64,000 nt of DNA from Norana najaformis (taxonomy: Eukaryota > Annelida > Clitellata > Crassiclitellata > Hormogastridae), in contig OZ029914.1 of the NCBI GenBank assembly GCA_964023275.1, positions 11,886,341 through 11,950,340 of the forward strand, read 5' to 3'. The notes under the pieces were generated by a model. It saw nothing but the letters and a program-made list of their open reading frames with translations, was not told where the DNA came from and searched no databases. The position numbers and the translations under genes were made by a program. Below, piece after piece: positions 42,489 through 51,150 of this stretch; the stretch's first letter is position 1; each line of letters begins with the position of its first letter.

Positions 42489-42535
42489 TATATTTTAAAA
42501 GATACTTTTGTGAGAAAGCACCTTTTAAAAATATG
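42489..42535. terminator. Hairpin at convergent junction 2
   Basis: Arms TATATTTTAAAAG (42489-42501) and CTTTTAAAAATAT (42522-42535) pair with one bulged A around a 20-nt loop. It lies 8 bp after the integrase stop and 20 bp before the end of the opposing gene. Confidence 0.5.
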
Positions 42536-42555
42536 TATTAATGTGGTAATACTTA

Positions 42556-42963
42556 CTACTCTTCACAGAAATCATCTTCTTCACTATCCACGTCTGAATT
42601 TTCACCAGTCATCGCTACTATTTCAGGAATATCCGAAGCGAACAGTCTTCGTTCGCGAGTTAATTTTTCAACCACTATGACATCGTTTACTTTCAACTGT
42701 ATAGACAGTTTATCACCTATATAAATATCGGAGATAGATATATCAGCTATAACTTTACACCGCGTGCCCATTAACGTTACAGGATCTATTCGTGTATCAT
42801 GAATATCCCAGAAACCAGTTTGGATGTTGGAATGGTTAGTTTTACCGTTTTTCTCATATTTCTTAATTAATTTAGGATTTATAACTAGTGGCACTCCATC
42901 TACTGGTATACCACCTTTGGTCTGGTAGCGTAAAATTTCTAAAACATCTACATCGTCTTCCAT
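42556..42963 (-). CDS. Hypothetical acidic Polinton protein
   Basis: 135 residues, no family recognised. The start MEDDVDVLEILRYQTKGGIP is followed by a beta-rich middle (KVIADISISDIYIGDKLSIQ) and a very acidic end (ENSDVDSEEDDFCEE). An acidic tail suggests interaction with DNA-binding proteins, but this is only a guess. It is downstream of the DUF5871-like gene, whose displaced frame overlaps this start by about 16 nt. A TTTAAA lies 15 nt before the ATG, closer than for other genes. Confidence 0.55.
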   Translation of the reverse strand: MEDDVDVLEILRYQTKGGIPVDGVPLVINPKLIKKYEKNGKTNHSNIQTGFWDIHDTRIDPVTLMGTRCKVIADISISDIYIGDKLSIQLKVNDVIVVEKLTRERRLFASDIPEIVAMTGENSDVDSEEDDFCEE

Positions 42964-43090
42964 ATTTTTTTTTTTAAAAAAGAGTCTTCATTAGTTTCTA
43001 AATTTAAATACGCTTTACATTCTTCAGTACATTGTTCTAAAATATTGATAAACTTAAGTTCTTCCTTTTGTAGGTCCTTTCTGGGAATCA
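42948..43090 (-). pseudogene. DUF5871-like protein, displaced C-terminal frame
   Basis: Minus-frame continuation after the break near 43080-43090 reads KDLQKEELKFINILEQC and then CKAYLNLETNED, stopping at TAG 42948-42950. It fits the natural end of the gene annotated next. Here the shift is one extra base or two missing. Confidence 0.5.
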
Positions 43091-43326
43091 AACATGACTA
43101 GTGGTAGAGTATAAGAATCTGCGCCTTTACCATTATATCTATTTTCTTGGATACCCCACGTCATTAATTTAGGTGTTTTTAAATGTAAATTATCTATTAC
43201 ACCATTAGGATATTTATATTTGATATAAATTCTTTGAAATTTAGCATCATTCATTTTTCGTTGAATTGGAGCGGAAAAAACTAGTTTGTTAATATCAAAT
43301 GTTTTGTAATTCACTATCATTGTCAT
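43054..43326 (-). CDS. DUF5871-like small protein (frame break)
   Basis: 90 residues as read, beginning MTMIVNYKTFDINKLVFSAP, with LHLKTPKLMTWGIQENRYNG and DSYTLPLVMFD. This pattern (FDI-K-FS, then LQTPKL-PFG, then SL-F-) is shared by a small protein of large DNA viruses and Polinton-like elements that I know as DUF5871; single-stranded DNA binding has been proposed for similar proteins but not shown. The last 12 or so residues are out of frame. Its promoter is almost the same as that of the primase gene over 30 bases, suggesting joint control. Confidence 0.5.
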   Translation of the reverse strand: MTMIVNYKTFDINKLVFSAPIQRKMNDAKFQRIYIKYKYPNGVIDNLHLKTPKLMTWGIQENRYNGKGADSYTLPLVMFDSQKGPTKGRT

Positions 43327-43347
43327 TTTATTATGGTAAATTATTTC

Positions 43348-43353
43348 TTTAAA
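43348..43353 (-). promoter_or_regulatory. TTTAAA box of DUF5871-like gene
   Basis: Starts exactly 27 nt before the ATG at 43326. The block TTAAAGAAATAATTT recurs before the primase gene. Confidence 0.55.
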
Positions 43354-43419
43354 CTAAAATGAGAAATATTTTTCTTATAATTACAAGAGTTTAACTTCTT
43401 ATTTATTAAAATTGAATTA

Positions 43420-43425
43420 TTTAAA
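43420..43425 (+). promoter_or_regulatory. TTTAAA box of Ser/Glu-rich gene
   Basis: Starts 34 nt before the ATG at 43454, which supports that ATG over the upstream TTG at 43412. Confidence 0.4.
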
Positions 43426-43453
43426 GATTCTTGATAATATAAAATACGAGACT

Positions 43454-43993
43454 ATGAAAATGAATTCCATTATTACTACAAACACAGAAAATGTTGAAAC
43501 TCCCACGTATGAGTCTATACCACAGACGGGTGCATTCCTAACTCTCGCTTCTAATAATACAAAAGTTATGTCTCATTTTATTTCCGAAGTGAAAGACGCT
43601 TGTGGTGAATTCGTAACCGAGGTTTTCGATTTGGTTGGAGACGCCTATGAAGACAGCGAAAGCAGTGAAAGCGAATATAGTGAAAGTGACAGCGAATATA
43701 GTGAAAGCGAATGTACTGATAGTGAATGTAGTGATTGTAGGATGTGTTATAAGAATGAAGAGACCAAAGCATCGGTTTCACTTGAGGATACGGAGGATTT
43801 AGAAGATTTCAACAGTGAACTTACTAAAAAGATAGTCGGTAATGAATTCGAGACTATCATTTGTGATCTTAAGAATAAGATCAATAACTTGGAAACGAGG
43901 TATTATGCGGCGAAAGTTGTGTTTCATGACCGCATGATTAAGGATATTGAGACATTTATGATTACAAACTCCGCTACCAAGACAGAGATGTAA
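43454..43993 (+). CDS. Ser/Glu-rich hypothetical protein
   Basis: The frame is open from 43412, but the first ATG is at 43454, giving 179 residues. The middle has tandem S-E-Y/C units (SESEYSESDSEYSESE, then CTDSECSDC), strongly acidic and likely phosphorylated by casein kinase II-type enzymes. The C-terminal 60 residues are probably a coiled coil (IICDLKNKINNLETRYYAAK). No family recognised. It lies alone between two minus-strand genes and ends at a strong hairpin (44023-44052). A regulatory or histone-like-interaction role is speculative. Confidence 0.55.
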   Translation: MKMNSIITTNTENVETPTYESIPQTGAFLTLASNNTKVMSHFISEVKDACGEFVTEVFDLVGDAYEDSESSESEYSESDSEYSESECTDSECSDCRMCYKNEETKASVSLEDTEDLEDFNSELTKKIVGNEFETIICDLKNKINNLETRYYAAKVVFHDRMIKDIETFMITNSATKTEM

Positions 43994-44022
43994 ACAACAC
44001 GATATTTATGACTTTATTCTAT

Positions 44023-44052
44023 ATTCTATAACTATGGTGTTAGTTATAGAAT
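44023..44052. terminator. Hairpin at convergent junction 3
   Basis: ATTCTATAACTA (44023-44034) and TAGTTATAGAAT (44041-44052) form a perfect 12-bp stem with a 6-nt loop. It starts 30 bp after the stop of the plus gene and overlaps the last codons of the primase gene. Confidence 0.6.
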
Positions 44053-45423
44053 GTAAATAGTTACAGAATTTCCAGTAGTTTTTAATGAGTTAACACGCGT
44101 TGGCCCATCATAATATAATACGCTCAGGCTTGCACTGGTTGACCGTCCCAGATCTGATGTACCTATAACATGATTGTAAAGATGTGTTTTTTTAGTTTTA
44201 TAAAGAGTTTTGTAAGCTTCCAAATTGTCTTGTTTAGCGAAATATTTTAAAGTGGCGATAGTATAACTACCTTTACGCATTTTCGACCATTTATGTAAAC
44301 ATTCCGCTTCGTTATATTTGGGTGAACGATCCGAGAATTCCAACCATACGTTTAATCCGTTATCACCACCCTCGGTAATATCCCATAATGTAAACCCAAC
44401 AGCTAACCAATCGCTTCTATCATCCGCTCTTTTATCGCTCAACATTTTAACGAGATTTTCAGCTTCGGTTAAAGTTGCCGCGGTATTCTCGTTCGTAAAA
44501 TTATATCTCTTCGTTTTCGGTTTCACATGTTTTTCGATAATGGGTTTTATTACGCTAGATTTTAAAATATATCGATATTCAACACGATCGTACAACACCG
44601 TAGAAAGTATACGCGGAAGATAATATTTAATGCGTTCTTCTGTATCATAGTCATTGTCTGATACGAGATTAATTGGTTGTTCTTTCTTAAAAACCGATAT
44701 TCGATAATCTTTTAATGCTTCTGTAAACGATATTTCATTCAAATGGTAATCGAAACATTTAGTTGCAACGTAAGGTTGGCATGATTCTTTGGAAGATCCA
44801 TACATCAACCAGTGGACTTTACAAACGTTATCATCTATAAATTTAAAATCTGTGGTAACATCATCAGCTCTAAGACGATTGAATAACCCATTAAGCGTGT
44901 CTTGTACTTTCGGAATAATATAAGTTTGATGAACTAGATTCGCCACAAATATTTTTGGAAAATGTAGATGGAACCCGTGTTTTATGTAAACTATACCGTT
45001 GATCTCCACAGTTTTAGGTTCTTTTTCCAAGAGTACACATACAAGCGCTTCGTTTTGAAGATCTATTAACGAATCAGACAAAACCGTTTGATACGCAGAT
45101 ATCACGGTTAACACATCCGTAACAGTATACAAAGGATCATTAGAAATGTCGTCTTTCCTAGCTCGTAAATCAACATCTACATAGACCGGTGCCTCGATAC
45201 CCGGTGTTTCGGCTAAGAATAAAGAGACCTTATATTTCACACACTCCAAATACGCAGTCCAAAACGCGGTAATTTTATCGCTCACGTCTATTTTCCCATA
45301 CGGAGTACCTAGTAATACGTGTGTATGCGTGGGGATACATTCCGTTTTGAACGTTTTGGACGTTTTTATAATTTTAGCTAAATCATCCCAAGATTCGTAA
45401 ACTGTTTTCGTATTGTATTCCAT
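44044..45423 (-). CDS. Archaeo-eukaryotic primase with PriCT-2 domain (no helicase)
   Basis: 459 residues. The catalytic pattern of AEP primases of large DNA viruses is visible: PVYVDVDLR (D83, D85), KHGFHLHFP (H152, H154) and the third motif region VHWLMYGSSKE (203-213). Residues 322-405 match PriCT-2: DWLAVGFTLWDI, VWLEFSDRSPKYNEAECLHK, SYTIATLKYFAKQ. In giant viruses and some virophage- or Polinton-like viruses this module is followed by a D5/SF3 helicase; here the protein ends about 55 residues after PriCT-2. Primer synthesis is unexpected next to a protein-primed polymerase, so it may serve repair, restart or lagging-strand synthesis. It is the outermost right gene, starts with the same seven codons as the polymerase gene, and has a TTTAAA-type box at -27. 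Confidence 0.75.
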   Translation of the reverse strand: MEYNTKTVYESWDDLAKIIKTSKTFKTECIPTHTHVLLGTPYGKIDVSDKITAFWTAYLECVKYKVSLFLAETPGIEAPVYVDVDLRARKDDISNDPLYTVTDVLTVISAYQTVLSDSLIDLQNEALVCVLLEKEPKTVEINGIVYIKHGFHLHFPKIFVANLVHQTYIIPKVQDTLNGLFNRLRADDVTTDFKFIDDNVCKVHWLMYGSSKESCQPYVATKCFDYHLNEISFTEALKDYRISVFKKEQPINLVSDNDYDTEERIKYYLPRILSTVLYDRVEYRYILKSSVIKPIIEKHVKPKTKRYNFTNENTAATLTEAENLVKMLSDKRADDRSDWLAVGFTLWDITEGGDNGLNVWLEFSDRSPKYNEAECLHKWSKMRKGSYTIATLKYFAKQDNLEAYKTLYKTKKTHLYNHVIGTSDLGRSTSASLSVLYYDGPTRVNSLKTTGNSVTIYIL

Positions 45424-45444
45424 TTTATTATAACAAATTATTTC

Positions 45445-45450
45445 TTTAAG
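45445..45450 (-). promoter_or_regulatory. TTTAA(G) box of primase gene
   Basis: Minus-strand CTTAAA starts exactly 27 nt before the ATG at 45423; one mismatch from the consensus. Confidence 0.5.
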
Positions 45451-45465
45451 TAAGAATGAGAAAAT

Positions 45466-45662
45466 TTTTTTTTAGATCTGTGAATTTCTGATGGTTTTCG
45501 ATGAACCTATAATATGGTTGCGTGCGCGAAAATTGGGAATTTCCAGTAGTTTCGATGACGTCATCATGTGATTTTGCGGAATTTTTTTGTGGGTGAACCT
45601 ATAGGTTGAAAATTAACCTATAGTTTTGGTTGTAGAGCCAGAACCCGGGTTTACCATCTACT
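45466..45662 (-). repeat. Polinton right terminal inverted repeat
   Basis: Exact reverse complement of 28659-28855 over 197 bp, ending CCATCTACT at the element border. Confidence 0.95.
45556..45563. promoter_or_regulatory. CRE/ATF-type palindrome TGACGTCA (right)
   Basis: Mirror copy of 28758-28765, about 135 bp before the primase ATG. Confidence 0.45.
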
Positions 45663-45668
45663 GTTGCG
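45663..45668. repeat. Polinton target-site duplication, right (GTTGCG)
   Basis: Second copy of the 6-bp duplication. Confidence 0.85.
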
Positions 45669-46039
45669 AAAACACTCCTGAAACGCTATACATTTCTATA
45701 GTTCGCCTCCTGCAGCAAAGTCTCAATTCCACTACATTCGCCAAATGGCTGTTGTCAATTGAAGATATTAACATAGTCACGTAATTTACAAGAAATGCGC
45801 CTTCTGACGAATTGGCCAGTATCGAAAAGTCGGTGGCCATCTGGGGAATCAGCAGTTTAAAATCTATTGTTACATTCAGTTTTTTCATCATCATCATCAT
45901 CATCATCGGCGTGCTCCTCTTTGGAAAGTTGCGTTTCTATAACGTGCATGCAGCCAGCCATCTCTATTTTGTGCTCATCTCCAGGCCGTATGTAACCCGA
46001 AGTTCAGTGGGCGCATGTCAGCTTCCACAGTTCTTGTCT
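45669..46039. other. Flanking DNA with short (CAT)n tract
   Basis: No gene supported. A (CAT)n tract lies at 45886-45908; the Met-rich start of the minus frame here comes from it. Confidence 0.45.
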
Positions 46040-46330
46040 ACTGTATGTATGACGAGGGCGTCCGACAGGTCTCTTCTGACCTCTCGGATAGCCGGATATC
46101 ATTACACCCACGACCCTGTCATGGTCCTGGTCACTTCCGCGGCGCGATGTGTTGAAACAGTCGAAGTCTCTTTGTTTGAATCATCTCCGACACTGTGATG
46201 TGCATTGTGCTGCGCTATATCTCTACATTGATGACATGCACCGTGCAGGGAATGCGCTGGAAGACATCGAGCTGCGTCACCAGATCCTTTGTAAGCGACC
46301 AGGTCTCTGCTCCATACAAGAGGACGGGCA
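46040..46330 (-). mobile_element. LINE C-terminal remnant
   Basis: Minus-strand pieces read CLPALLYGAETWSLTKDL and then TKRLRLFQHIAPRK, the segment after the RT domain in several LINE clades. Frames are interrupted. An (AT)n tract at 46331-46348 adjoins it. Confidence 0.55.
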
Positions 46331-46540
46331 GTATATATATATATATTAAACAGGCGGAGTTTCTTGTCCATTTGTGTCGTGTCCAGCTATTTCATACTTG
46401 AATTTAATCGCAATATTCAATTTTTTTTGTATCTGTAACCAGTGATTTTGACATTTTTACCCTTTCTATTGTAGTTGGCATTTTAGTAGCGCCCCCGATG
46501 ATGACGACGATGCTAATGTTGCTGTTGATTATTATTTTTT

Positions 46541-46574
46541 GCTACTACTACTACTACTGCTACTACTACTACTT

Positions 46575-46606
<32 letters not shown>

Positions 46607-46710
46607 GCTACCACTACCACTACTACTACTACTACCACTACTACTACCACTACTACTGCTACTACTTCTACCACCCCCACATCCACCAGCACCACCACAA
46701 CCACAACTAC
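46541..46710. repeat. (ACT)n / (ACC)n microsatellite
   Basis: Long CTA/CCA tract. All open frames over it (poly-Leu, poly-Tyr, poly-Val) are artefacts. Confidence 0.95.
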
Positions 46711-47579
46711 TGCTATTCTAATGATAATGAGACCATGCCCATTTGATGCAACTCTACTCCATTCTAAACTCTATAGAGCCCGAGATTCATCGACTAATCA
46801 CGTGGTTTTGTTCCAATACTCGGTCCTGTCTACGCGCTTGGGTATTAAACATCTCTCCAGTTTTGGATATTAGGAGCAATCTGGTTGTAGACAAATTGGG
46901 ATTTCTGACTATAACGGTCGAGTAATGTCGTTGAGTTTCAATTTGAAATAATAAAACAGCCTCTTCCTCGGGAATTTGGATAAGGCGTCCGACAAGAATT
47001 CATCTGGATGAAGCGAATGGTCTACTGCTCATGGTTGTCCTCGAAAAGCATTGACCAAATGGCAGAGTGTTGGCACTCAAAATCAAGTACATTTAAATTG
47101 TCAATCAAGTCCACACCAAACATGGTTTTATATGCTTTAAGCTGGAAATAGGAAGGGGACAGGCAACTTAACGAATGTCAGGTCAACAAAAGTTTGATAA
47201 TTATTTTCAATATTTCGTATTCTCTGCATATGTATCTCCAGTTAAAGTGTAGGCGGTCATGAGTAAATAGCTTCTTGCGTCGAATAGCCTAGGAGGACTC
47301 AGCGTTTGAGAAGATCGGACGCAGATAGCTATCGATCTTTGCCCGATTTAGTCCTTCAATAGCGACACTCCACCCGCCTGACTGCAGCATTGTTCTATAT
47401 TCGGAATCGAATTACGTAGTTAGGGGATTGAACATAACTCGTTCAAGGAGGTTTCAGCGTCTGCAGAGCGCTATCGACTCAACACCTCTCTCTCTAGCAA
47501 CTTCCGTTCTTTGAAACTGACCTCGTTGACCAGAAGCAATGACAAAGGAATAGATTACTGGAGATGATCAGGCTGTGGA

Positions 47580-47611
<32 letters not shown>

Positions 47612-47899
47612 GCATTTGTTAACATGCCAAGTGTCCACTGGCTGAGCAAGGAATTGTAGGCGTAAAATGAGGGCGAACTTTGAGCATTTTTTAAACTAGG
47701 AGTCACAGAGTAAGGTTACAGTGCTAAGTCCAGGGTAGGCAATGTAGGACGATTTCTGCACAGTAGTCAGCATACACAGGAGCTCAATAGTTTGCCAACC
47801 ACTTTGACATGTTACCTTTAGTCAGCCTATGAAGAGGTGGTGGCAAACATCGATATCCTTTTAATCCTCGTTCATCATCTTCAATTTTTAAAATAAACT
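46711..47899. other. Intergenic, no supported gene
   Basis: Includes an (AAGT)n tract at 47579-47611. The segment at 47460-47560 resembles 58100-58170 and 3960-4060 (ctctagcaacttccgttctttgaaactgacc), a shared repeat fragment. Confidence 0.45.
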
Positions 47900-48420
47900 A
47901 AGAATGCTAAATCGAGTTTACCTTTTATGTGTAGGTATGTATGTTTGTGGACTATTGTACAACGCACTTTAAGAACCTCTCAAAACCCTAAAACGCAACA
48001 TGGTTCTATACATTTCGACACATCTACCTTATTACGAAATCTTCTGTGCATACATTTTAGACGTTACCTTACACCTGTTTCTCAAAGCCTGCACAATAAT
48101 GAGGTCAGTACGCAAGAGAATCGTTTTCATCTTGGCCACGCTGGTAAACAAGTTTCTGTACGGACAATCCCAATCGCATCGATCAGAAGAATGTATGTCT
48201 GTCTCGTGGATTCCGGGAATTACGCTTTTGTATATACGGGAAAGGTCAGCGAGTCTATAGCAAGGGCATACGGTGCGTACGGCCCAACATTATGAAATGC
48301 GCTGTTTGTCGCGCTTCGTGATCCCGATAAATCGCTAGAGAGCTTTCGAAAATGTTTATGATTCTTCTAAGTTATGTCATCTTATTAATGCCTAGCTAAG
48401 CTGGCGCATCTGCGGGGAAT
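47900..48420 (+). mobile_element. LINE 3' remnant (CR1/L2-like)
   Basis: Plus frames contain ACTIMRSVRKRIVFILATLVNK and FLYGQSQ, the conserved HxLP-IxxRIxFKLxxLxYK-like end of CR1/L2 RT proteins. A near copy is at 50640-51150. Both begin after the same flank (tcgagtttaccttttatgtgtagg). Confidence 0.55.
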
Positions 48421-48879
48421 TTAGTAACGATATTGTGCGATTTAAAATTCGACTTACAGTAATACATGTGGAACAGTTAACTCCTTGACACAAGTACTGC
48501 GATTACAGGTTTGCTTACCACCTTTGAAATCGTGAGAGGCTCAAAGTGGAATTTCGGTTTGAATAGTCCCTTTGACGCTCTGCACGCGGTAAATTTAGCA
48601 TTCGAAATAGTCTTCTGCAGGTCATCTTGGGTATCTGGCGACAGAGACCCTAACACATGCACACGTAACAGAGTGTCATGTAACCTGTGACTTCAGTTTA
48701 ATCTCCTTACTCTACCTCTATTTCGCCAGCGACTGAAGACTGTCAGTGTTGATCGTGGTCTTGTGTTATCAGGCTAGAAGCACCTTTGCATAATTTTCAT
48801 AAAGAGGCGCCATATAAATATGCAATCACTTTACAGTTATTATGTTATGCAAACGAGAGATACAATTTATGATCTATTT

Positions 48880-50600
48880 ATGCAGCCAGCGTGGATTCTT
48901 AATCAGGTCTTGATGCTCTAAGTGGGGTATTTTGATACTGTTACATTCAGCAAAGTGACTGTAATTAGATCCAATGCAGTACCGTCTACTCTTTGACTGA
49001 AGTTGGTGGTTAAGGCAAAGGCTGTACGGATATAACCATGCACTAAATTTAGATGCTGACATCCTCATTGGGTAAAACCTTCCTTCCCTTATCCGGTTTT
49101 GGTATCTTTTTGAGATATCCCTATCTCCTTTCCTTTTGTTCAGCCGATAGATATATGGCATGCTAACAAATGCATTTAGTTATTTACTTAGTCATTGCGG
49201 ATATCCTTAATGGACGACCATTTGAGTACATATTGCATGTTAATGAGCACTGTTGCCAGAAGATTCATAGTCTTGCAGTAGAGGACAGTGACTGGGGCTT
49301 ACAGTGACGTCGTGTATCTGCTTGTCTTGATGAGTATAACTTTTCATGGTTGAAGGATAAGACATGTAGGTTATGCAATAGATTTGTTGTTTATATTGTG
49401 TCTTATCATATTTTCCGTTTATGATCTCTAGAACAGAAATGTAAAAACTCTGGTCATTAGATCAATAGATGGAAATTGAAAAGATTGATATAATTATGTA
49501 TGTTTCGAAAGTCTTTGTTACATATTCTGATGGTAATATAATTGCTGGTAAGGATTTTTGTAATATGTTTTAAACTTAGAGGAACTTTGGTCGGTTATCC
49601 TAACCTATCCTAATGCATTACCTCCACAAGAAGGGTGTTGAACTAAAGATTGGGGCAAATGGTGCAGGAAGGCTAAAGAAGTCAAATGGAGATGCAAAGT
49701 TTTGTAGAAAAGATTAAAAGTTGCTTAATTTTAGACCATTTTTAAGTAACATAATCTAACAGAGCATTTTTGGCAGCCATTTGCTATGGTTGTAAGGTCT
49801 TGATAATGAACTGCCAGTTTCTAGTGGGATGACATGATGCAAAGTATAAACTCAACAATGACTGCATGACATTTAGTCAAGTTCTCTGCATGTTACGTCA
49901 AGGCATTCATTATGAGAAACTGATTGATATTTGTTGAATTTTGTTTTTGTTTGTTGTTCACTATTTTTATTTGGATTTTCGTGGCTTGTTGGATATTGTT
50001 TTCCCTGTCATTGTTCCTTTGATCTCTTGTTTTCAAAATTTTTAAAATAGTTTAAGCACTTCTCTGTCGTTTGAAAAAAAATCCTTAAAAAACTGACATA
50101 AATGTGTATCAGCTTTGCTCTTAATATCACCTAACTATGATTAGCTGTTCTTGAAAGTGCAATAGTTTTATGCTGCAACCGAGTTTTCTGCAAGTTCAAA
50201 TCTTTCTGGGCTAATATGGTGTCAGCAACAACTCAGCACAAAATGAAAAATCTTGCGCTTAGTACAAAGCAGTCTGTTTTCCGCAGTTATGATGTTTTCA
50301 ATGTCACTTGTAATTCTAGGGACGGGTGATGTTAAACGAATGTAAAGTTTACGTAAAGAACACAAAACTCGTCACTGCATATGGGGTTTGCAGTGGAGTG
50401 GTTGTAGAGCTATGTAGAATAACATTGGTCACAAGTGTGCTGTGCAATGTTGTCCTTAGTACAACCCCAAAAAATCGGTAAAACATGGATACTTTTGCAT
50501 TAGTCCTTATGCTTAAGCTATATACAGCGAATTTCACGGTTAGCTCCAATATGTCTTCTTTCATGCTAAAACTTCGCTAAGCCCAAAATCCTCATATATA
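48880..50600. repeat. Long dispersed repeat, copy B
   Basis: The most complete copy in the window of the family at 7900-9260. Its tail section (50135-50430) continues to match 11870-12190. No coding frame found. Confidence 0.6.
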
Positions 50601-50639
50601 GAGTCCTCTCTGTTCTTTAAAATAAGCGTAGATTGCTTT

Positions 50640-51150
50640 ATCGAGTTTACCTTTTATGTGTAGGTAGGTATATATCTGTACTACTGTAGAGTGCATTTTA
50701 AGAAGCTCTTAGAACACTGTAAACAGAACATGGCTGTCTATTCTTACACGTCAATCTTACTTATTCAGAAATCCTCTGCGCATGTGTGCATATATTTTTA
50801 ATGTTACCTTGCACCTTTTTCTCAAAGTCTGCACAGTAATAATGCCAGTATGCAAGAGGATAGTTTTCATGTTGGCCACGATGGCTTACAAGTTTCTGCA
50901 CGGACTATCACCACCGCACCTTTTGGAAGATTTGGGACAGTTTCAGCAGCGTTCTGCCAAGAATTACTATTTTGCTGGGCAGAAAATCCAGCGAGTCTAG
51001 AGCAACGGCATTCGGCCAAAAATTATGGAATGCTGTACCTTCGCTCTTTCATGATCCAGATATATCGGTATAAATCTTTCAAATATGCAAATGATTCAGC
51101 CATTTATGTCATCTTATTAGTCCTTAGCTACTTTGGCGCATTTGCGGTGA
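50640..51150 (+). mobile_element. LINE 3' remnant (CR1/L2-like), second copy
   Basis: Plus frame has VCKRIVFMLATMAYKFLHGL and SPPHL, then breaks. Paralogue of 47900-48420. Confidence 0.55.

Larger units (their letters stand above)
28659..45662. mobile_element. Polinton (Maverick) DNA element, complete, 17 kb
   Basis: Bounded by exact 197-bp inverted repeats that begin AG, and by a 6-bp direct duplication. It encodes the full Polinton core: protein-primed PolB, retroviral-type integrase, adenovirus-type protease, FtsK/HerA-type packaging ATPase, major and minor capsid proteins. It also encodes a fibre-like protein, a PLA2 domain, a primase and small proteins. Such elements are regarded as virus-like transposons able to form particles. 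Gene blocks are + (28.9-34.2), - (34.3-40.9), + (41.0-42.5), - (42.5-43.3), + (43.4-44.0), - (44.0-45.4). Four genes are broken by single-base shifts, yet the terminal repeats are identical, pointing to a recent insertion or to base-calling errors. Confidence 0.95.

Noticed and set aside
43412-43453. TTG start at 43412 for the Ser/Glu-rich gene
   Set aside because: ATG at 43454 has the TTTAAA box at suitable distance; the upstream codons overlap that box.
28659-45662. Reading the 17-kb element as an endogenous retrovirus or contaminating free virus
   Set aside because: No reverse transcriptase, gag or LTRs; the inverted repeats, protein-primed polymerase and target duplication in host DNA identify an integrated Polinton.
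46498-46746. Tyrosine-, leucine- and valine-rich frames
   Set aside because: Translation of the (ACT)n microsatellite.
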